DNA of 64,000 nucleotides. It comes from Collinsella sp. WCA1-178-WT-3 (M1). Its GTDB lineage: Bacteria; Actinomycetota; Coriobacteriia; Coriobacteriales; Coriobacteriaceae. Position numbers and translations under genes: made by a program. Below are positions 53,688-61,949 of this stretch, in pieces. The stretch covers positions 62,001-126,000 of the forward strand of contig NZ_VUME01000003.1 of NCBI RefSeq assembly GCF_009696325.1, in the 5' to 3' direction. The notes beneath the pieces are model-generated. The model ran no database searches. It was not told where the DNA came from and saw nothing but the letters and a program-made list of their open reading frames with translations. Positions within the stretch are counted from its first letter, which is position 1. Every line of letters begins with the position of its first letter.

Positions 53688-54160
53688 TGGCCGCACCGCG
53701 AAAGGTCGGCAATGAGAAGTGGAGCGCCAAGAACGACACGTGGACCGACCGAAACGGCGCCGTAACGGAGGGCATGGGCGCCAAGGGCTTCACGCGCGGC
53801 AGCGCCAAGGGCCTGACCGCCTCCGACATCTCCGGGCTCGTCGAGGTGCGCGAGGACAACCTCGAGGCCATCGCGGAGGCCATCGACCAGGCGCTCGCCA
53901 CGGCCCTCGAGGAGATAGGCCTCGTCGCCGAGGGCTACGCCAAGCGCTCCTGCCCGGTCGACACCGGCCGCCTGCGCAACAGCATCACGCACGTCACGCT
54001 GCCGGACGAGAAGGCCGTGTACATCGGCACGAACGTCGAGTACGCGCCATATGTCGAACTGGGAACGAGGCACCAGAAGCCGCAGCCCTACCTCAAGCCG
54101 GCGGCAAAGGACCACGCATCGACATACCGCGCCATCATGCAGAAGCATCTCGGGGGCTAG
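53687..54160 (+). CDS. HK97 gp10-like head-tail / tail completion protein
   Basis: 157 residues. The C-terminal domain (about 60-157) has AEGYAKRSCPVDTGRLRNSI and GTNVEYAPYVELGTRHQKPQPYLKPA, the hallmark of HK97 gp10 family proteins, which join head and tail. The N-terminal 55 residues are polar and unusual for the family. The ATG overlaps the preceding stop. Confidence 0.85.
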   Translation: MAAPRKVGNEKWSAKNDTWTDRNGAVTEGMGAKGFTRGSAKGLTASDISGLVEVREDNLEAIAEAIDQALATALEEIGLVAEGYAKRSCPVDTGRLRNSITHVTLPDEKAVYIGTNVEYAPYVELGTRHQKPQPYLKPAAKDHASTYRAIMQKHLGG

Positions 54161-54268
54161 GGCCGCGTTACGCGCGCCTGACGATGTCGCCGCGGCGACG
54201 GACTGCCGCACGGGGAGGCCGCGACGAAATGCTGGCGCCCCCGGTTCATCCGAGGAAAAGGAGAAAGC

Positions 54269-54424
54269 GTGGCACTGACGCGAAAGATGCTCAAGGCAAT
54301 GGGCATCGAGGACGAGAAGATCGACCAGATCATCGAGGAGCATGCCGAGAGTGCGAACGCGCTCACGACGCAGAGTGACGAGTTCAAGGAGGCTGCGGGC
54401 AAGGCGGACGACCACAAGAAGTAG
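54269..54424 (+). pseudogene. Phage scaffold-like gene cut off by the CRISPR array
   Basis: GTG 54269 follows AAGGAGAAAGC. The product (51 residues, ALTRKMLKAMGIEDEKIDQ...ADDHKK) is helical and charged like siphophage scaffold N-termini. A TAG ends it, but the same frame continues in style (LDAFKAK) up to the base where the first full CRISPR repeat begins. The gene is thus both nonsense-mutated and truncated at the repeat. Confidence 0.7.
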
Positions 54425-54444
54425 TTGGACGCATTCAAGGCCAA

Positions 54445-57400
54445 GTTTGATTACCAGTTAGATCGACACTGCTCCAAAACACCTTTCTCTTCTCGGGTTC
54501 CCTTATCGAGTTTGATTACCAGTTAGATCGACACTGCTCCAAAACTCAGTTGACGGGGCATGCCCGCTCGAAGCGGTTTGATTACCAGTTAGATCGACAC
54601 TGCTCCAAAACGAAGCCGCTGACTGGAGATTCCCCCAGGCAGTTTGATTACCAGTTAGATCGACACTGCTCCAAAACCACTGATACCCCCACGTTTTTAT
54701 TGCACAGTTTGATTACCAGTTAGATCGACACTGCTCCAAAACAACCGCATCGAAGTTTGCTCCGAGCTTAGGTTTGATTACCAGTTAGATCGACACTGCT
54801 CCAAAACCCCTGCTTGCCAGTGGCGCGGGCGTGGGCGTTTGATTACCAGTTAGATCGACACTGCTCCAAAACGCGTGTGCGGCCCTGTAATGGCCCTATA
54901 AGGTTTGATTACCAGTTAGATCGACACTGCTCCAAAACGCGCGTATAAGGCGTGGTTTTAGCTTGACCGTTTGATTACCAGTTAGATCGACACTGCTCCA
55001 AAACGGTCGATGAATTGCTTGAGCCAATGCCTCGGTTTGATTACCAGTTAGATCGACACTGCTCCAAAACAAACATCAGAATACGGGGAACACCTTCCCG
55101 TTTGATTACCAGTTAGATCGGCACTGCTCCAAAACTATCATTGATACAGATACAAAAACTGTTGTGTTTGATTACCAGTTAGATCGACACTGCTCCAAAA
55201 CAGCTCGATAACGTCGGTAAGTATGTTCTCGGTTTGATTACCAGTTAGATCGACACTGCTCCAAAACGGAGGCCCTTCAGCGTCTCCGCGAGGCCCTGTT
55301 TGATTACCAGTTAGATCGACACTGCTCCAAAACACCTTTCTCTTCTCGGGTTCCCTTATCGAGTTTGATTACCAGTTAGATCGACACTGCTCCAAAACTG
55401 GTGAGCTGTGTGGGCTTCAACTAAACACGTTTGATTACCAGTTAGATCGACACTGCTCCAAAACGGCAATACTCGAAGAACTCGTCCCATTCCGTTTGAT
55501 TATCAGTTAGATCGACACTGCTCCAAAACCAAGTAATACGTCCATACCGGGAACCCGGTGTTTGATTACCAGTTAGATCGACACTGCTCCAAAACACCTA
55601 CCCTTATTACGTTTTGTAATAAGGGGTTTGATTACCAGTTAGATCGACACTGCTCCAAAACCGCTCGCGGTGAGCTTCGAGCGGCGGCGGTGTTTGATTA
55701 CCAGTTAGATCGACACTGCTCCAAAACTACTTAGCAGCGCAGGTATCCTCATCATCGGTTTGATTACCAGTTAGATCGACACTGCTCCAAAACAGGACAG
55801 GGAGACGGCGCTTGCCGTGAGCAGTTTGATTACCAGTTAGATCGACACTGCTCCAAAACTCACTCGGATAATAATCTTGCATTAGTTCAGTTTGATTACC
55901 AGTTAGATCGACACTGCTCCAAAACTGCATACGGAAGCGGACCCCAGGTGACTTTGTTTGATTACCAGTTAGATCGACACTGCTCCAAAACTTGTAAATT
56001 GCGCTAGTAGCATTTGTGCGCGTTTGATTACCAGTTAGATCGACACTGCTCCAAAACATTCATTCGTCAACTTTGGCCTGTCGGCATGTTTGATTACCAG
56101 TTAGATCGACACTGCTCCAAAACCCGTTTGTGCAAATAACGATAGTGAACTTGTTTGATTACCAGTTAGATCGACACTGCTCCAAAACCGTAGGCCATGT
56201 AGTATCCGTAGGCAAAGGTTTGATTACCAGTTAGATCGACACTGCTCCAAAACGCGCAACAGCAAAAAGGCGGCAATTTAAAATGTTTGATTACCAGTTA
56301 GATCGACACTGCTCCAAAACCGTGAAACATTGTAGTCGATATGCGGTTAGTTTGATTACCAGTTAGATCGACACTGCTCCAAAACGCACTTGTGGACGAG
56401 CTGGGATACAAGCTCGTTTGATTACCAGTTAGATCGACACTGCTCCAAAACCGGTGCCGATAAAGTTATCGTGCATCTCGTGTTTGATTACCAGTTAGAT
56501 CGACACTGCTCCAAAACGTGTGGATACTTACTAGGGTAAGGTGCTTAGTTTGATTACCAGTTAGATCGACACTGCTCCAAAACACCTACCCTTATTACGT
56601 TTTGTAATAAGGGGTTTGATTACCAGTTAGATCGACACTGCTCCAAAACAATCCACATCTCGACTTCCTCGTCATCACCGTTTGATTACCAGTTAGATCG
56701 ACACTGCTCCAAAACTGGTATGCCCTCCTATAGCGTACCGTTGGCGTTTGATTACCAGTTAGATCGACACTGCTCCAAAACGACTTGGGGGGCTTGGTTT
56801 GGATGGACGGGTTTGATTACCAGTTAGATCGACACTGCTCCAAAACGACGTTCAATGGCTTTCTCTGGTAAAGCACGTTTGATTACCAGTTAGATCGACA
56901 CTGCTCCAAAACTGATTTGGTTTGCGATGCTGGACGACAACTGTTTGATTACCAGTTAGATCGACACTGCTCCAAAACATGAACTGAAGGGGAGAGGGTT
57001 CAATTGCGTTTGATTACCAGTTAGATCGACACTGCTCCAAAACTAAAGTTCGTGACAATGACCTTAGTCAAGGGTTTGATTACCAGTTAGATCGACACTG
57101 CTCCAAAACCGTTCGATTCAACCAAAACAAGAAGGCGGTAGTTTGATTACCAGTTAGATCGACACTGCTCCAAAACGGTTTGTCACGCTCATTATTGTTT
57201 TCTCCTGTTTGATTACCAGTTAGATCGACACTGCTCCAAAACAGAACCTGCCGCGCATGTCGTTGCGGGCGTGTTTGATTACCAGTTAGATCGACACTGC
57301 TCCAAAACTTCCCTGAGGACGAGGACGAGGACGAAGAGTTTGATTACCAGTTAGATCGACACTGCTCCAAAACATAAGTTTGCAGCCGATACGTTCACTA

Positions 57401-60003
57401 TCGTTTGATTACCAGTTAGATCGACACTGCTCCAAAACCGTTTGCGAATGGCTACAGTCTAACCGTTCGTTTGATTACCAGTTAGATCGACACTGCTCCA
57501 AAACCGTGGCCCGTGCCCGGCGTTTTGTGTAGCAGTTTGATTACCAGTTAGATCGACACTGCTCCAAAACGAATCTCTTCAACATCAGAATAGTCAGCAG
57601 TTTGATTACCAGTTAGATCGACACTGCTCCAAAACACCCTCGCGGGTATAGTTGTAGGCATATGCGTTTGATTACCAGTTAGATCGACACTGCTCCAAAA
57701 CGAAAACCTGAAAAACCCTGTCGCGCCGCGTTTGATTACCAGTTAGATCGACACTGCTCCAAAACATACATATGACCATCTGATTGATATTGCAGTTTGA
57801 TTACCAGTTAGATCGACACTGCTCCAAAACTTAGTACCACAGGCAATAGAGTTGTAGTAAGTTTGATTACCAGTTAGATCGACACTGCTCCAAAACCGTA
57901 GACAACCGACAATCTTTCCGTACACAGTTTGATTACCAGTTAGATCGACACTGCTCCAAAACAAGTTGTTAACGTTTAGTATTTTATTACACTGTTTGAT
58001 TACCAGTTAGATCGACACTGCTCCAAAACAGACAACTGTCTCAGTTGTTTGGATACGAGGTTTGATTACCAGTTAGATCGACACTGCTCCAAAACAGACA
58101 ACTGTCTCAGTTGTTTGGATACGAGGTTTGATTACCAGTTAGATCGACACTGCTCCAAAACCAAACAATGTACCAGAGGTTGATTTTCACGGTTTGATTA
58201 CCAGTTAGATCGACACTGCTCCAAAACGGCCACCGTGTCGGTATAGCGGTTGCACGCGTTTGATTACCAGTTAGATCGACACTGCTCCAAAACAGCACTG
58301 CATCCTGCGCTTGGGACAGCTCGTTTGATTACCAGTTAGATCGACACTGCTCCAAAACGGGCGTGCCTGGTACACGGCGCACTCCTTGGTTTGATTACCA
58401 GTTAGATCGACACTGCTCCAAAACTGGCGTGCTTGTCGGATTCACTGAAACCGCGTTTGATTACCAGTTAGATCGACACTGCTCCAAAACACGCTCACGG
58501 CCGTTAGGGATGGTTCTATCGTTTGATTACCAGTTAGATCGACACTGCTCCAAAACTCCTTGCGAATGTTCTCCATTGCCTTGCGGGTTTGATTACCAGT
58601 TAGATCGACACTGCTCCAAAACTCTGCCTTGGCTATATAGTAAAACAGTTGGTTTGATTACCAGTTAGATCGACACTGCTCCAAAACCCCCTCCTGTCTG
58701 TCTAGAACCTCATATAGGTTTGATTACCAGTTAGATCGACACTGCTCCAAAACCAAGCGCCTTATGGGTCAGGTAGTGGAGTGCGTTTGATTACCAGTTA
58801 GATCGACACTGCTCCAAAACTTTCCATGTTGAAGAACAGCCCGCAAGATAGTTTGATTACCAGTTAGATCGACACTGCTCCAAAACGAGCTGCTTGTTCA
58901 GCTGCCGAATCTCCGCGTTTGATTACCAGTTAGATCGACACTGCTCCAAAACAGTAAAGTAAAGCCCAAGAGAAGGGATATAGTTTGATTACCAGTTAGA
59001 TCGACACTGCTCCAAAACATGCGAACGAGACGAACGAGAGACTCGTTGTTTGATTACCAGTTAGATCGACACTGCTCCAAAACCATAGAGCTGTTCTAGA
59101 TAGACAGAAGAGGGTTTGATTACCAGTTAGATCGACACTGCTCCAAAACGGAATCGTCCTCAAGCTCCACTCCCATTACGTTTGATTACCAGTTAGATCG
59201 ACACTGCTCCAAAACACGAGCGGGAGCATTGGCCGCGTCGTCAGGGTTTGATTACCAGTTAGATCGACACTGCTCCAAAACACTTAGTCTGCGGCGTGCA
59301 GCAGTAGTGCGTTTGATTACCAGTTAGATCGACACTGCTCCAAAACCCGAGGAATACGTAAAGGAGAACAAGAAAGTTTGATTACCAGTTAGATCGACAC
59401 TGCTCCAAAACCGCTGCCGTGTTGGTCACATAAGAGCGATTGTTTGATTACCAGTTAGATCGACACTGCTCCAAAACAGCTTCGGATTTAATCGTATACG
59501 GAAGCTGGTTTGATTACCAGTTAGATCGACACTGCTCCAAAACTCTCAATGACGGTTTTCACGGCATTAAAAAGTTTGATTACCAGTTAGATCGACACTG
59601 CTCCAAAACTACAGCATAACTACAAGCTTGTGACAAAAGGTTTGATTACCAGTTAGATCGACACTGCTCCAAAACGTGGTCGCCGGCCCTGTCGGCGTCG
59701 TTGAGTTTGATTACCAGTTAGATCGACACTGCTCCAAAACTAACACCTATCGCGGCGCTAGCAGAGGCGCGTTTGATTACCAGTTAGATCGACACTGCTC
59801 CAAAACCAGTAGCCATGCTTCCTCCATTAGCCACGGTTTGATTACCAGTTAGATCGACACTGCTCCAAAACCAAATAGTAGCAAACAACCGTAAAACAAA
59901 GGTTTGATTACCAGTTAGATCGACACTGCTCCAAAACATCTCTTCCATGCTTCACCTCCTAGAGCCGGTTTGATTACCAGTTAGATCGACACTGCTCCAA
60001 AAC
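54445..60003 (-). CRISPR. Type II-A CRISPR array, 85 repeats and 84 spacers
   Basis: Every boundary was followed: 85 repeats of 36 bp and 84 spacers (56 of 30 nt, 23 of 29, four of 31, one of 28), which sums exactly to 5559 bp. In transcript orientation (minus) the repeat begins GTTTTGGAGCAGTGTC and ends GGTAATCAAAC. Only two repeats differ: 55100-55135 (one A to G) and 55494-55529 (one C to T), both in the leader-distal part. The leader is at the csn2 side. Three spacers occur twice: 54481/55334, 55596/56584 and 58030/58096 (the last in tandem). Confidence 0.99.
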
Positions 60004-60058
60004 CATTGGAGCAAATTCCCTACTGCGACGGGACGTTCAATCTAACCGGTCGGTTCTT
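60004..60058 (-). promoter_or_regulatory. CRISPR leader (55 bp)
   Basis: This is the only sequence between the csn2 stop and the newest repeat. TGCTCCAA at the repeat end (59993-60000, plus strand) pairs perfectly with TTGGAGCA in the leader (60006-60013), forming an 8-bp hairpin over the junction. A weak TTGAAC lies upstream on the minus strand. It should hold the spacer integration signal. Confidence 0.7.
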
Positions 60059-60739
60059 TCAATGCTCTAAAAACTGCAGGTCAACCGTTAGTTTATGTTC
60101 ATGTCCGTAAGACATGGTATCTTTTTTATTCTCCAGGAGCAACAGACTCAACTTAAGGAAAAACACGTGGTCATAGAGCGTTTGCAGCTCATTTTCCGTC
60201 AAAAAAGTTTTGAGATTTACAAATACGATTGTCTTTCTACAGCCAGCGTCAAGAGCAAATGAAAGGAAATTCAGCAGATTATCAAGGAACGATTTATCTT
60301 CTTGAGGCGCTGCGCCAAATCCTAAAAACTTGAGGTAGCGCTTCAAATCCCATTCTAACCCAAACCCCAAATCGGCATTAAAGCCAAGGTTCAATCCGCC
60401 TAAACGCAGCTTTATTGCACGCTCGGCCTCTTCCACCTGCATACGCAGATCTTCGTCTTCTAGAAACTCGCGCTCAACCTTCTTGGTGATTGCGGTCATA
60501 AACGCACGGTCATCCCATGGAAGATTCAGTGCATCAGGTACCACCATCAGAGCGTTGCCGGGCTTAATCTCCTCATCGTCTTTCCAAAGGGAATAAGGCT
60601 CCATTGCCTGTCGTCCCAATCCGTTTTGCAAAGAAGCTACAATCCGCGCGAACAGAGCCGAGTTCTCGACTTGCAAAACCGATGTCTCCCCTGCTGTTAG
60701 CTCCAACGAGTTCTCAAGTCCCGCAAATACGAGCCTCAT
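60059..60739 (-). CDS. csn2: CRISPR adaptation protein Csn2
   Basis: 226 residues. KTIVFVNLKTFLTENELQ near residues 165-185 and the following long helices LYDHVFFLKLSLLLLEN match the Csn2 core, which forms a DNA-encircling tetramer that acts with Cas1-Cas2 in spacer acquisition. Its presence defines subtype II-A. ATG overlaps the cas2 stop by 4 bp (ATGA). Confidence 0.92.
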   Translation of the reverse strand: MRLVFAGLENSLELTAGETSVLQVENSALFARIVASLQNGLGRQAMEPYSLWKDDEEIKPGNALMVVPDALNLPWDDRAFMTAITKKVEREFLEDEDLRMQVEEAERAIKLRLGGLNLGFNADLGFGLEWDLKRYLKFLGFGAAPQEDKSFLDNLLNFLSFALDAGCRKTIVFVNLKTFLTENELQTLYDHVFFLKLSLLLLENKKDTMSYGHEHKLTVDLQFLEH

Positions 60740-61071
60740 AAAACCAGAAGCTCCTCCATCGTGTCTATCTCCTCATGAGCCTCGCGGTTACCCGTAATGT
60801 ACTCCATGGTCGAAAACTGAGATTCGGTCACGCGCAAAACCTGTACAAGGCCAGCTGGCGGGCGATGCTTCCTGAGTCTTTGCACTGCGCTTCCCGCCGC
60901 CCCATCATTAACAACAAGCTTTGCATACACGGATTCCTGGAGCATAAGATAGCCATCTTTAAGAAGAAACTTGCGGAACACCCGGTAGTCTTTTCTCTGC
61001 GCAGGAGTATCGACGGGCAAATCAAAGAAGACAACAAGCCTCATATATCTGATCCTTTCCCCGGCACTCAT
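60736..61071 (-). CDS. cas2: CRISPR-associated endoribonuclease-fold protein Cas2
   Basis: 111 residues from an ATG overlapping the cas1 stop (ATGA); an internal ATG (61044) after AAAGGA is an alternative start giving MRLVVFFDLPVDT. The first strand with FFDLP holds the conserved Asp. KDYRVFRKFLLKDGYLMLQESVYAK is the usual Cas2 ferredoxin-like pattern (split here: KDYRVFRKFLLKDG, YLMLQESVYAK). With Cas1 it forms the integrase complex. Confidence 0.95.
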   Translation of the reverse strand: MSAGERIRYMRLVVFFDLPVDTPAQRKDYRVFRKFLLKDGYLMLQESVYAKLVVNDGAAGSAVQRLRKHRPPAGLVQVLRVTESQFSTMEYITGNREAHEEIDTMEELLVL

Positions 61072-61949
61072 ACGACCTCAAACGACTCGATCTCATCTAC
61101 CGACAGCTTCCGGTCAAGAGCCTTGAGGCAGTCGGCAATATACAGAGAAATTACGGAGCCCACGCGATATGTGCCGCCTCGATATGCAATTCCCTGATTG
61201 AGCATGTCGACCAAAAGCAGCTTTGTCTCCTTAGAGAACTCGCCGTCAAAGTTATCGAACACAATGCGGTCGACAAGAGGCCTAAACGGCTCCATAAAAT
61301 CGCAGCTCAAGTTGAACTGGTTAAACTCATTTCTGTGACAAATCCCCACTTGCGTAAGGTATCCGCGCGCCGCAATCTCGCGATTGACACTCGACAGCAA
61401 AATCGCATACCCGTAATTGAGAGCAGCGTTCAAGGGTATGTCATCATCCCTCGAGAAGGACGAACCAAACAGAGAGCTGAAATACAGCCGGGCTGCATGT
61501 CCTTCGCGATTCGTCGTATCACCCGAGCGCACCTCGGCAACAATGCTCTTGAGCGTCTCGCCCTGTTCCTCACGCGCACGGGCGTGGAGCACATCAGACT
61601 GATGCTTGATTTTGTCGCGCACGATTCGTTGCCATACGCGCTTTTTGATCGGCTCGCCCCACTCAAGCTGCTCCGCAATACGCTTGCTGGTGTTATGTGC
61701 TCCGTATAGTGGTAAATATTGCCCAATAGGGTCGCACTTCTCGTCAGAAACGACAAACGCAACCTTTGCCTTGGCAAGCTCCGAGAGCAGATAAGCGCTT
61801 ATGAACACCTGGTTGGTCTGGAGGACGACCGACGAAATCTCCGAAAGGTGGACCTTCGCCGTGTCGTCCTCGCGACGGACAACCATGTAGCCGCCCTTGT
61901 ATTGCAGTTTGCAAGGGCTGGAAATGACGATATTCCTAAAGCCCGACAC
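61068..61949 (-). CDS. cas1: CRISPR integrase Cas1 (type II)
   Basis: 293 residues. The C-terminal catalytic domain has REGHAARLYFSSLFG (first metal-binding Glu), GICHRNEFNQFNLSCDFMEP (His and Asp/Glu ligands) and a preceding LNYGYAILLS. The N-terminal beta domain is SPCKLQYKGGYMVVRRED. It integrates spacers at the leader-repeat junction with Cas2 and Csn2. It overlaps the end of cas9 by 14 bp. Confidence 0.96.
   Translation of the reverse strand: MSGFRNIVISSPCKLQYKGGYMVVRREDDTAKVHLSEISSVVLQTNQVFISAYLLSELAKAKVAFVVSDEKCDPIGQYLPLYGAHNTSKRIAEQLEWGEPIKKRVWQRIVRDKIKHQSDVLHARAREEQGETLKSIVAEVRSGDTTNREGHAARLYFSSLFGSSFSRDDDIPLNAALNYGYAILLSSVNREIAARGYLTQVGICHRNEFNQFNLSCDFMEPFRPLVDRIVFDNFDGEFSKETKLLLVDMLNQGIAYRGGTYRVGSVISLYIADCLKALDRKLSVDEIESFEVV

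Noticed and set aside
54445-60003. Open frames made of repeated FWSSVDLTGNQT or FDYQLDRHCSKT units within the array
   Set aside because: They are translations of the 36-bp CRISPR repeat; spacer lengths of 28-31 nt break every frame and no ribosome-binding sites exist.
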